Shown in pieces: positions 54,361 to 63,915 of a DNA stretch of 64,000 bases. The position numbers were made by a program, and so were the translations under genes. The first letter of the stretch is position 1; each line of letters begins with the position of its first letter. A model generated the notes under the pieces. That model was not told where the DNA came from. It searched no databases and worked only from the letters and a program-made list of their open reading frames with translations. Source of the DNA: Microglena sp. YARC (lineage: Eukaryota; Chlorophyta; Chlorophyceae; Chlamydomonadales; Chlamydomonadaceae); contig CM039466.1 of the NCBI GenBank assembly GCA_022414725.1, positions 17,756,817-17,820,816 of the forward strand, written 5' to 3'.

Positions 54361-57300
54361 CTGTAGTACGGCAAGATACAAGAGGCAGGGCTTAGGGCTT
54401 ATGGCAGAGACATGGGGTAGGGTTCTGTAAGCACATTTGAAGTGTGGCTAATTAAGCAGCGGTACGATTTCTGATAGCACATGTGCAGTACGGCAAGATA
54501 CAAGAGGCAGGGCTTAGGGCTTATGGCAGAGACATGGGGTAGGGTTCTGTAAGCACATTTGAAGTGTGGCTAATTAAGCAGCGGTACGATTTCTGATAGC
54601 ACATGTGCAGTACGGCAAGATACAAGTGGCAGGGCTTAGGGCTTATGGCAGAGACATGGGGTAGGGTTCTGTAAACACATTTGAAGTGTGGTTAACAAAG
54701 CAGCGGTACGATTTCTGATAGCACATGTGCAGTACGGCAAGATACAAGTGGCAGGGCTTTGGGATTAGGGCAGAGGCAAGGGGTAGGGTTCTGAAAGCAA
54801 ATTTGAAGTGTGACGAACAAAGCAGAGGTACGAGTTCTGGTAGCACATGCGCAGTACGACAAGATACTAGTGGCAGGGCTTAGGGATTAGGGCAGAGGCA
54901 AGGGGTAGGGTGCTGTAAGCACATTTGAAGTGTGACGGAAAAACACACACCCACTGACACACCCACCCACACCCACATGCCTTACGCACATGCACACCCA
55001 CTGACACATGCCTTACACACACGCACACACACTGACACACCCACCCACACCCACATGCCTTACACACACGCACACACACTGACACACCCACATGCCTTAC
55101 ACACACGCACACCCCCACCCCCACCCACATGCCTTACACACACGCACACACACTGAAACACCCACCCACACCCACATGCCTTACACACACACACACACTG
55201 ACACACCCACCCACACCCACATGCCTTACACACACACACAGACACTGTCACACCCACCCACCCACACCCACATGCCTTACACACACGCACACACACTGAC
55301 CCACCCACCCACACCCACATGCCTTAAACACACACACACACACACACTGACACACCCACCCACACCCACATGCCTTACACACACGCACACACACTGACAC
55401 ACCCACCCACACCCACATGCCTTACACACACACACACTGACACACCCACCCACACCACATGCTTTACCAGTATGGAACCAAGGAGAGAGAAGATGATCCT
55501 GAGCACATAGAGTAGACCACTCCGAGACAGACGGTTACTGAAATCTGAGCTGTTGCCGCGCTCTACTTACACACACGCACACCCACTGACACACCCACGT
55601 GCCTTACACACACACACTTACAGACCAACCAATCCAACCACGCACACATGCCTCACCAGTATGAAACCGAGGAGAGAAAAGAGGATCCTGAGCACATAGA
55701 GTAGACCACTTCGAGACTGAGGGTTACTGAAATCTGATCTGTTGCCGAGCTCTACTTACACACACGCACACCCACTGACACACCCACATGCCTTACACAC
55801 ACACACTTACATACCAACCAATCCTACCACACACACAAGCCTCACCAGTATGAAACCGAGGAGAGAAAAGAGGATCCTGAGCACATAGAGCAGTCCACTC
55901 TGAGACAGACGGTTACTGAAATCTGAGCTGTATGAGAGCTCAAACCAACGAGGGTTAAGGTTGTGTGCGTAAGTCAGCTCCTGGTCGAAAGGAGTCAGCA
56001 GGGCAGAGATAAAGAAGGCCGCCAAGTACAGTGCTACCTGCATGTGTGGGCAGCATGTGTATCAGCGTGTGTGTGTGTGTGTGTGTTAAGGACACTATCG
56101 TGGGTTCTGCTTGTGTGCGTAAGTCAGCACCTGGCTGAAAGGAGTCAACAGGGCAGAGAAGGCCGCCAAGTAAATTGTTACCTGTTCTTGTGGGCATGTG
56201 TGTCAGCATGTGTGTGTATAGGACATTAGCATGGGTTCTGCTTGTGTTTCTAAGTCAGCTCCTGGTCGAAAGGAGTCAGCAGGGTAGAGACAAAGAAGGC
56301 CGCCAAGTACAGTGCTACCTGTTTGTGTGGGCAGGTGTGTCTGCGTGTGTGTGTGTTTGTGTGTGTGTGCGTGTATAGGACACCACTTAAAGACAGGGAA
56401 GGTGACTAACACAGAGCTGTTGGTAAGCTCTAACTAGCGTGGCTTCTGGTTGTGTGTGTAAGTAAGCTCTTGATCGAAAGGCCACCAAGTACAGTGCGAC
56501 CAGTTTGTGTGTGTGTGTGTGCGTGTGTGTGTGTGCGTGTGTGTGTTTGTGTGTGTGTGTGTGCGTGTATGTGTGTGTGTGTGTGTGCGTGTGTATAGGA
56601 CACCATCGTGGGTTCTGCTTGTGTGTGTAAGTCAGCTCCTGGCTGAAAGGAGTCAGCAGGGCAGAGACAATGAAGGCCAACAAGTTAATTGCTACCTGTA
56701 TGTGTGTCAACGTTTGTGTGTGTGTGTGTATAGGACACCATCGTGGGTTCTGCTTGTGTGCGTAAGTCAGCTCCTGGCTGAAAGGAGTCAGCAGGGCAGA
56801 GACAATGAAGGCCACCAAGTACACTGCTACCTGTTTGTGTGGGCAGGTGTGTCAGCATGTGTGTGTACGTATAGGACACAACTTAAAGACAGGGGAGGTG
56901 ACTAAACCCTTTTTTGCGAGGAGCTGACTTGAGGAATACAACCAGAGCTGTCGGTGAATACTGAATCGATGAACTTAAAGTACAATATCCGCACAGCGTC
57001 TGATCTCGCTCTTTGCAAACCTGTATTGGGTTGGTGAACTTGAAGTACAATACATAACCAGTGTCAAATCACATTCTGAGAAAACATGTTTTGGTTCGGT
57101 AACCTGGAAACCCTTTTTTTTTAATCCTTGGTGGTTTGATGAACATGCAACACAACATATCCCCCCCCCCCCCCCCCTCCCCCACCACACACACACAAAC
57201 CACACACACGAGTATCTAATCTCATGATGTGCAAACCTGTATTGGGTTGATGACCTCGAAAGCCTTTTGTTTAACCCTTAGTGGTTTGATGAACATGCAG

Positions 57301-60300
57301 CACAACACCTGCCCCCCCCCCCCCCCCCCCACCTTCACCCCACACACAAAATATCTAATCTCGTCATATGCAAACCTGTATCGGGTCGATGAACTTGAAG
57401 TACAACATCCCCCCCCCCCCCCCCCCCCAACACACACACACACACAAGTATCTAATCTCATTATGTGCAAACCTGTATTGGTTTGATGAACATGCAGCAC
57501 AACATCTTCCCCCCTCCCCCCCACCTTCACCTCCCACGCACAAATATCCAATCTCGTCATGTGCAAACCTTCACCTCCCACGCACATGTTGCGGGGTCAA
57601 ACACCAGCTTCACCTCCCACGCACATGTTGTGGGGTCAAACACCAGCTTCACCTCCCACGCACATGTTGTGGGGTCAAACACCAGCTTCACCTCCCACGC
57701 ACATGTTGTGGGGTCAAACACCAGCTTCACCTCCCACGCACATGTTGTGGGGTCAAACACCAGCTTCACCTCCCACGCACATGTTGTGGGGTCAAACACC
57801 AGCTTCACCTCCCACGCACATGTTGTGGGGTCAAACACCACCTTCACCTCCCACGCACATGTTGTGGGGTCAAACACCAGCTTCACCTCCCACGCACATG
57901 TTGTGGGGTCAAACACCAGCTTCACCTCCCACGCACATGTTGTGGGGTCAAACACCAGCTTCACCTCCCACGCACATGTTGTGGGGTCAAACACCAGCTT
58001 CACCTCCCACGCACATGTTGTGGGGTCAAAAACCAGCTTCACCTCCCACGCACATGTTGTGGGGTCAAACACCAGCTTCACCTCCCACGCACATGTTGTG
58101 GGGTCAAACACCAGCTTCACCTCCCACGCACATGTTGTGGGGTCAAACACCAGCTTCACCTCCCACGCACATGTTGTGGGGTCAAACACCACCTTCACCT
58201 CCCACACACAAATATCCAATCTCGTCATGTGCAAACCTGTATCGGGTCAATGATCTTGAAGTACAAGTGCGGGGGCTCCCAGTCGTGTCTCCTGTCTTGT
58301 GCTAACCTGCAGTCAGTGGAAGTAGCAGTGGTGGTGTTTGTGGTAAGGGGTAGTGGCGTTTGTGAGGGAATGTTTTGGTGAAGGATGTTTGCGATGCTGT
58401 CTGTACTTCGATTGAGCTTTCCGTTGAATGAATCGTCCACCATCTCTTGACACACAGGTCATCAGGATCGTAGGGTACGTCTTTCTGTGGTGGGAGGTTA
58501 GGGTGGTTTTGGAGGTGAAGTACAAGTGAGGGGGCTCCTAGTCATGTTGCCTGAGTCGTGCTAACCTGCAGCCAGTGGAAGTAGCAGTGGTGGTGTTTGT
58601 GGTGCGGGGTAGTGGTGTTTGTGGTGCAGGGTAGTGGTGTTTGTGGTGCGGGGTAGTGGTGTTTGTGGTGCGGGGTAGTGGTGTTTGTGGTGCGGGGTAG
58701 TGTTGTTAGTGGTAAGGGGTTGTGGTGTTTGTGGAGAGGGGTAGTGGTGTTTGTGGTGTGGGGTAGCCATGTCAGTGGTGAGGGGTAGTGGTGTTTGTGG
58801 AGAGGGGTAGTGGTGTTAGTGGTGCAGGGTAGTGGCGTTTGTGAGGGAATGTTTTGGTGAAGGATGTTTGCGATGCTGTCTGTACTTCGATTCAGCTTTC
58901 CGTTGAATGTGTTGTCTACGATCTCATCGGCCCACGATCTCGATGAATCGCCCACGATCTCGATGAATCGCCCACGAGCTCGATGAATCGCCCACGATCT
59001 CGATGAATCGCCCACGAGCTCGATGAATCGCCCACGAGCTCGATGAATCGCCCACGATCTCGATGAATCGCCCATGAGCTGTCCGTTGAATGAATCACCC
59101 ACGATCTCTTGACACACAGGTCATCAGGATCGTGGGGTACGTCTTTCTGTGGTGGGAGGTTAGGGTGGTTTTGGAGGTGAAGTACAAGTAAGGGGGCTCC
59201 CAGTCATGTCCAGGGAACGGCAACTAATATTAGTGTTTGAAAAACTAATATTAAGTAATATTATTTTAGTGTCACAATAATATTAGTTTTTCAAATGAAT
59301 TCGAAATTCTGGTGAGACGGCTCGCCCGACGAATATTAGATACTATTAGATAATTGTATTTATTCACTAAAATTATATAACATAGCCGACCCCTAGACAT
59401 GCCTCATGTCCCGTGCTAACCTACAGCCTGTGGAAGTAACAGCAATGTTGTGTGCGTGTTGTTGATGCTGGGCATGTTGTTGATGCTGTTTTTATTGTTG
59501 CTGAGAATTTTGATGCAGCAGCGATGTTGTTGATGCTGGGCATGTTGGTGTTGGTGTTCTTGATGCTGGACGTGTTGTTGTTGTTGTTGTTGTTGTTGTT
59601 ATTATTGATGCTGTTGTGGCTAACGTTTGTGCATTTGTTGTTGATGCTGTTGTTGTTATTGCTGATGATGATGGTGAAGCAGCAGCGATGTTGTTGATGC
59701 TGGGCATGTTGTTGTTGTTGTTGTTGTTGTTGTGGTTGACGTATGCGTATTTGTTGTTGATGCTGTTGTTGTTATTGCTGCTGATGATGTTGAAGCAGCA
59801 GCGATGTTGTTGCCGATGGTGATTTTGGGGTTGGTGTTGTTGGTGTTGGTGTTGGTGATGTTGTATACGATGTTGCTGTACATGATGGTTATGTTAGTGT
59901 GGGTGATGTTGGCATTGATGCTGACCTTGATGCAGTTGTTGCTGTTAATGTTGTTGATGATAGCGATGTTGGTGTTGGTGATGTTGCTGCTTATGCTGCT
60001 GCTTTTGTGGTTGGTCATGATGCTGCTGATGTTGAAGCAGCAGCAATGTTGTATATGATGGTGGTGTTGGTGATGGTGGTGATGGTGGTGTAATGCTGAC
60101 GTTGCTGTTGCTGTTGTAGCTGTATTGGAGAGTGATGAGAGTGCTGGGAGTGTGCTGGGAGTGTGATGAGAGTGACGTGGGTGTGATGGGATTGATGGGA
60201 GAGTGATGAGTCTGATGAGAGTGTGATGAGAGTGTGATGAGAGTGCTATGTGCGTGATGTGAGTGTGATGGGAGAGTAATCGGAGTGTGATGGGAATCTG

Positions 60301-62800
60301 ATGGGAGTGTGATGGGATTGATGGGAGAGAGATGATATTGAGGGGAGTGTGAAAAGAGTGAGTGTGATTAAAGTGCTGGGAGTGTGATGAGAGTTCTGGG
60401 AGTGTGCTGGGAGTGCAAAGATAGTGATGGGAGTGTGATGAGAGTGATGGGCTACTTGGCGTCACACACTTACCTAACTACAGATCCCACAACAGCCAGA
60501 GGGATGAGTGTGTTGTAGAATTGGGTCATCTGGAAGGCGATGGGGCAGTAGTACCTGAAGACATGGAGGAACCAAGATAAGAGTGATCATAGTTTATATA
60601 TGTATATATAAAAATAATAAACAGTGGTCTTGAGTTTGGACAAAGCCATCCAGGATTTTCCATATTTTGTTATGTACTTATTTTCCTCTAATGTAACGTG
60701 TTGATATAATAATACGGCGATCTTTGTTTGCTCCAGCACTTGTGAGCTACTTCATCATGAACTAATGACGGTAAGAAGTAGTACCTGAAGACATGGAGGA
60801 ACCAAGATAAGAGTGGCCTTAGGTTATACATGTAGATATAGGATATTAGTTATATATTTATGGTTTGGAGGGGGGTCTTAGCTCCTTAGCGCTAATAGCG
60901 CTATATGTGCTTATTAGCGTTAAAATAAATCCCGTTATTAGCGCTAACTAGAGGTGAAGAGAAGAGAAATAGCACGTCGAGGTACGTAGCCCGTCGTACG
61001 TACCCTACGCAGCCCGTCGTACATACCCTACGTAGACCCTCGTACGTTCCCAACGTAGCCAGTCGTACGTACCCTACGCAGGTCTACGTAGCCTTACGAC
61101 GCCCCACGCACGCAGCCCACGCAGCCCTACATACGTACCCTACGCAGCCCGTCGTACGCAGCCTGACGTAGCCCTACGTATATACCCTACGTGGGCAAAA
61201 TAATATACAGTGGTCTAGAGTTTGGACAAAGCAACCCAGGATTTTTCCATATTATGTTATGTACTTATATACTTCCAATGTAACGTGTTGATATAATAAT
61301 AATACGGCGATCTTTGTTTGCTCCAGCACTTGTGAGCTACTTTATGGCACCACCATTCGAATTGAATCCTCCATGTCGCTGGTTTGTGTCGGGAGACCCA
61401 CCTCCTGGGGTGAAAGTCCTTTCACAACTTAAACAAAAAAATCATGAAGTAATGACGGTAAGATCCCAATGCACAATTGCCCCAAAGTTCAGGAGGGAAT
61501 GGCAACACTCTCCTACACAGTGGCACTTTTTCTGGGTTGTTTGGGCTAAGTTTGGCTGAATTAGTTGTTACTATTAGGGCTAATTTAGCTAATAGCTCTA
61601 ATAGGGCTAATTTTGTGCGACATAAGCCGTAACCTCCGAAGCCTCCTAGATATATTGGATATTAGTTATATATAGGATATTAGTTATATATATAGGATGC
61701 TAGTTATACATATTACTGTATAGGATGTCAGTTATATATAGGATATTAGTTATATATATAGGATGCTAGTTATATATATTACTGTATAGGATGTCAGTTA
61801 TATATAGGATATTAGTTATATATATAGGATGTTAGTTATATATATATATAGGATGCTAGTTATATATATTACTGTATAGGATGTCAGTTATATATAGGAT
61901 ATAATAGGATATATAGGACATTATATGATATTGTATGTACATGGTAACTTTGGCCTATTCAGACTGCCGGCATCATATGAGATCACATACAATCTCCTCC
62001 ACACCCGCCACCCACATTCACCACCACCAATACTCACATGAGAAATGTATTCTCGGGATGTGTCAAATTTTACCAGAAAATCAAGTAGATATACGTTAAC
62101 ATACCCCCCCCCCCCCCCCCCCCTTCCACAACACACACCTCCTCCTCCACCCTCACCCATCCCCTTCATAAAAGCTCACAATCTTTCCCCCCACACCCCC
62201 TCCCCACACCCTCACCATCCATCACCTTAATAAAAGCACACAATCTCTCCCCCCCCCCATCCCCCACCTCCTCCACACACACACACCCTTCATAAAAGCA
62301 CACAATCTCTCTCCCCCCCCCCCCGCCCCCCCCCCCCCCCACACACACACACACACCATTCATCAAAACGCACAATCTACCCCCCCCCCCCCCCCCTCTC
62401 CCCTCCTCCTCAGTCCCATCCCCCCCCCCCCACACACACACACACCATTCATCAAAACGCACAATCCCCCCCCCCCACACCCCCCTCCTCCAAACACAGA
62501 CCCCCCCCCCCCCCCAACACACACACACACACACCCAACACACACACACACCATTCATCAAAACGCACAATCTACGCCCCACCTCCCCCCACCTCCTCAA
62601 CCCACACCAACCCACCCCCTTCATCAAAACACACAATCTCTCCCTTCCACCCAATCCTCCCACACTCACATGATACATTTCTTCTCGCCATGCGTCCTTT
62701 TATACCCGAAGGTCATGTAGAAGTTGAGAACAGAGAAACCACCCACAAGTCCTTGTGAGAAGAGGCTGAGCACTGAGAATATGAATGGCCACGTTGTCTT
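54268..62800 (-). CDS. Unrecognised multi-pass membrane protein, 3' part (five exons)
   Basis: Exons in order on the minus strand: about 62800-62670, 60554-60474, 58306-58237, 56037-55846 and 54360-54268. The junctions are GT/AG and the phases join without a stop. Joined reading gives WPFIFSVLSLFSQGLVGGFS with NFYMTF then KRTHGEKK; YYCPIAFQMTQFYNTLIPLA; LAQDRRHDWEPPHLYFKIID; ALYLAAFFISALLTPFDQEL and LLYVLRILFSLLGFIL; and a basic tail RLSVRERLKIRKELLM. At least three or four hydrophobic helices are visible, ending in a short cytoplasm-like basic tail. I do not recognise the family. The 5' exons lie beyond the right edge. Every exon is flanked by worn tandem copies of its edges, so exon choice at 62.7-63.9 kb is open. 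Confidence 0.6.
54361..54930 (-). repeat. About 120-bp tandem copies of the terminal-exon acceptor region
   Basis: Four to five units repeat GCAGCGGTACGATTTCTGAT AGCACATGTGCAGTACGGCA AGATACAAG and the following GTGGCAGGGCTTAGGGCTTA. The unit joins the acceptor and first 30 bases of the exon to intron sequence. In the copies the acceptor AG context is changed (CACATGTG for CAGGTGTG). Confidence 0.82.
54940..55460. repeat. About 46-bp CA-rich minisatellite
   Basis: About eleven units of CACTGACACACCCACCCACA CCCACATGCCTTACACAC. Confidence 0.88.
55470..55760 (-). repeat. Two copies of the penultimate exon's 3' half
   Basis: Copies at about 55470-55560 and 55660-55750 repeat the FSNRLSQSGLLYVLRILFSL coding and donor (plus CACCAGTATG(A/G)AACC), downstream of the real exon. 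Confidence 0.82.
55846..56037 (-). CDS. Membrane-protein gene, penultimate exon
   Basis: Acceptor ATGCAG|GTAGCA at 56037; donor ATACTG|GTGAGG after 55846. The 64 codons hold two hydrophobic segments (ALYLAAFFISALL and LLYVLRILFSLLGFIL) separated by TYAHNLNPRWFELSYSSD. Confidence 0.7.
56080..56900 (-). repeat. Five copies of the penultimate exon's 5' half
   Basis: Copies at about 56110-56185, 56230-56325, 56445-56500, 56615-56698 and 56745-56833 repeat the acceptor and VALYLxAFxxSALLTPFxQE coding, followed by TGTGTGCGTG microsatellite. The last two are open through TYAHKQNPRW and could splice in frame at the acceptor, but lack a donor. Confidence 0.85.
56960..57560 (-). repeat. Copies of the YFKxIDPIQ exon 3' edge
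   Basis: About six copies of the exon end and donor (plus CAAACCTGTATTGGGT(T/C)GAT GA) at about 57015, 57160, 57232, 57371, 57467 and 57560 alternate with C-runs (57166-57185, 57313-57332, 57411-57429). Confidence 0.8.
57567..58205. repeat. 39-bp minisatellite, about 16 units
   Basis: The unit is CTTCACCTCCCACGCACATG TTGTGGGGTCAAACACCAG. With 39 divisible by 3 and few stop words, 13-residue repeats are open in all three plus frames and one minus frame (LHLPRTCCGVKHQ; EVKLVFDPTTCAW). No frame is favoured. Confidence 0.94.
58237..58306 (-). CDS. Membrane-protein gene, short exon
   Basis: Acceptor CTGCAG|GTTAGC at 58306; donor ATACAG|GTTTGC after 58237. It encodes LAQDRRHDWEPPHLYFKIID PIQ, entering with one base and leaving in phase 0. 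Of three copies only this one is intact: the copy at 58510-58567 has an in-frame stop and the copy at 59180-59435 is split by a MITE. Confidence 0.6.
58307..59450 (-). repeat. Worn copies of the short exon with 21-bp and 20-bp minisatellites
   Basis: Two copies of the exon 5' part plus a KDVPYDPDDLCVK-like segment lie at 58440-58567 and 59090-59440. GTAGTGGTGTTTGTGGTGCG G units (about twelve) fill 58575-58850, and CCCACGATCTCGATGAATCG units (about eight) fill 58930-59080. The KDVPYDPDD segment could be a further skipped or alternative exon. Confidence 0.78.
59211..59395. mobile_element. hAT-type MITE inside a dead exon copy
   Basis: Starts CAGGGAACGGC and ends GCCGACCCCTA. Flanks gtcatgtc (59203-59210) and gacatgcc (59396-59403) each differ by one base from gtcatgcc, which the intact exon copies imply was the target. 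It is homologous to 31178-31368, with the AAAAACTAATATTA hairpin. Confidence 0.85.
59455..60470. repeat. TTG/CTG trinucleotide and GAGTGTGATG arrays
   Basis: GTTGTTGATGCTG-type words fill 59455-60110, and GAGTGTGATGGGAGTGATG-type words fill 60110-60455. The Leu/Met/Val-rich and Thr/Asn/Ile-rich frames are artefacts. Array words GATGCAGCAGCGATGTTG recur every 150 bp or so. Confidence 0.85.
60474..60554 (-). CDS. Membrane-protein gene, exon with YYCPIAFQMTQFYN
   Basis: Acceptor CTTCAG|GTACTA at 60554; donor GTTAG|GTAAGT after 60474. The 81 nt encode YYCPIAFQMTQFYNTLIPLA VVGSVV(R). The second half is hydrophobic. A worn copy of the acceptor edge is at 60780-60815. Confidence 0.68.
   Translation of the reverse strand, partial: VLLPHRLPDDPILQHTHPSGCCGICS
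60605..60775 (+). repeat. Direct repeat, empty-site copy
   Basis: AACAGTGGTCTTGAGTTTGG through ACGGCGATCTTTGTTTGCTC to GAGCTACTTCATCATGAACT matches 61195-61460, which carries an insertion. Confidence 0.85.
60870..61195. repeat. CGTACGTACCCTACGCAGCC tandem repeats
   Basis: About ten degenerate 22-26 bp units of ACGTACCCTACGCAGCCCGT CGT lie between the two direct repeats, preceded by TTAGCGCTAATAGCGCTA palindromes (60896-60950). No coding frame is seen. Confidence 0.8.
61195..61465 (+). repeat. Direct repeat, filled-site copy
   Basis: This is the same as 60605-60775 except for about 98 bp inserted after GAGCTACTT. That insert is the SINE-like element. Confidence 0.85.
61345..61443 (+). mobile_element. 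SINE-like element, copy 4 (fullest)
   Basis: The insert runs from about TGGCACCACCATTCGAATTG through GGAGACCCACCTCCTGGGGT, the GTGAAAGTCCTTTCAC hairpin, to ACTTAAACAAAAAAA. Its absence from the sister repeat proves insertion. The A-rich 3' end suggests retroposition; no clear target duplication is seen. Confidence 0.82.
61640..61925. repeat. AT-rich tandem repeat
   Basis: Units of AGGATATTAGTTATATATAT and AGGATGCTAGTTATATATAT TACTGTATAGGATGTCAGTT repeat about four times. Confidence 0.9.
62040..62660 (-). repeat. Short worn exon-edge copies with C- and CA-runs
   Basis: Copies of the donor edge (plus CATGAGAAATGTATTCTCGG at 62038) and a TTCATAAAAGCACACAATCT unit (about seven times, 62160-62640) alternate with C-runs and CACACA. 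The Gly-rich minus-strand frame here is an artefact. Confidence 0.75.
62670..62800 (-). CDS. Membrane-protein gene, FSVLNFYMTF exon (copy nearest the next exon)
   Basis: Donor ATCAT|GTGAGT after 62670. The upstream limit is uncertain: TTCTCAG|TGCTCA near 62769 is a possible acceptor, or the exon may extend to include WPFIF (about 62800). It reads SLFSQGLVGGFSVLNFYMTF and YKRTHGEKK. Phase 2 at its end is completed by the 60554 exon to Met. Confidence 0.5.
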
Positions 62801-63239
62801 TACTCTCCCTCCCCCCCCCCCCCCCCCCACACACACATCACACACCTGCTCGCCCCTTCACACACACACACACACACAGTCTAATACACACCCACCATCT
62901 GGCAGCATTAATACCCACATGAAAAAATTATTCTCGCCATGCGTCCTATTGTACCAGAAGGTCATGTAGAAAGCAATCCCCCACCGCCGTACATAAACAC
63001 TCTCCCCACCTACACAAACACAAAAGATCCCTCACCCAACCCCATCCACAACCCAATACTCACACGAGGAATTTCCTCTTGTCGTGCGTCCTTCACACAA
63101 ACACACACATACACAGACACAAACACCTCACCCAACACACCCTGCAACTATTGCCAGGCACACACACACACACATAAAGACTAATACACACCCATCATCT
63201 GCCAGCACCAACACTCACATGAGAAATTTCTTCTCGCCA

Positions 63240-63915
63240 TGCGTCCTTTTATACCAGAAGGTCATGAAGACTACGTTAACATACTCCCCCCCCCCCCCCC
63301 CCCCCCCTATAAAAACGCACATCTCTCCCTTCCACCCCCTCCTCTCACATGAGAAATTTCTTCTCGCCATGCCTCCTTCTGTAAAAGAAGGTCATGTAGA
63401 AGTTAAGTACAGAGAAACCACCGGCGAGTCCTTGTGAGGAGAGGCTGAGTACTGAGAAGATGAATGGCCACGTTGTCTTTACCCCCACCCCCCCTCCTCC
63501 TCCTCCCCCCTTCACACACACATACATAAAGTCTAATACACACCCACCATCTGCCACCTCCCACACTCACATGAGAAATTTCTTCTCGCCATGTGTCCTT
63601 TTATACCAGAAGGTCATGTAGAAGTTAAGAACAGAGAAACCACTGACGAGGCCTTGTGTGAAGAGACTGAATATTGAGAAGATGAATGACTACGGTGTCT
63701 TTACCCCCTCCCCTCCCCCCTTCACACACACACACACACACATACAGACAAATACACACCCACCATCTGTCACCAGCACCACTTACATGAGAAATTTCTT
63801 CTCGCCATGCGTCCTTTTATACCAGAAGGTCATGTAGAAGTTGAGTACAGAGAAGACACCGGCGAGTCCTTGTGAGGAGAGGCTGAGTACTGAGAATATG
63901 AATGGCTACGTTGCA
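63240..63915 (-). repeat. Three further near-full copies of the FSVLNFYMTF exon
   Basis: Copies at about 63352-63485 (open, WPFIFSVLSLSSQGLAGGFS... RRRHGEKKFL), 63570-63700 and 63788-63915 each keep a GT donor (GTGAGA, GTGAGT, GTAAGT) in the same phase. Partial copies are at about 62915-62975, 63060-63095 and 63215-63275. Each is preceded (minus strand) by a G-run. From the TTCTCAG acceptor the exon is 103 nt, so including two would shift the frame. Confidence 0.8.

Noticed and set aside
57368..58381. Overlapping long frames with 13-residue repeats on both strands
   Set aside because: They are produced by a 39-bp repeat divisible by 3; no frame is favoured.
59452..60465. Leu/Val-rich plus-strand and Thr/Asn/Ser-rich minus-strand frames
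   Set aside because: They are trinucleotide and GAGTGTGATG arrays in an intron of the membrane-protein gene.
62166..62678. Gly/Cys/Val-rich frame of 170 codons
   Set aside because: It is the complement of C-runs and CACACA between short exon-edge repeats.
54262..62800. Naming the membrane protein as a GPCR-like or meckelin-like protein
   Set aside because: The hydrophobic pattern alone is compatible with several families, and none of their conserved motifs could be confirmed by reading.
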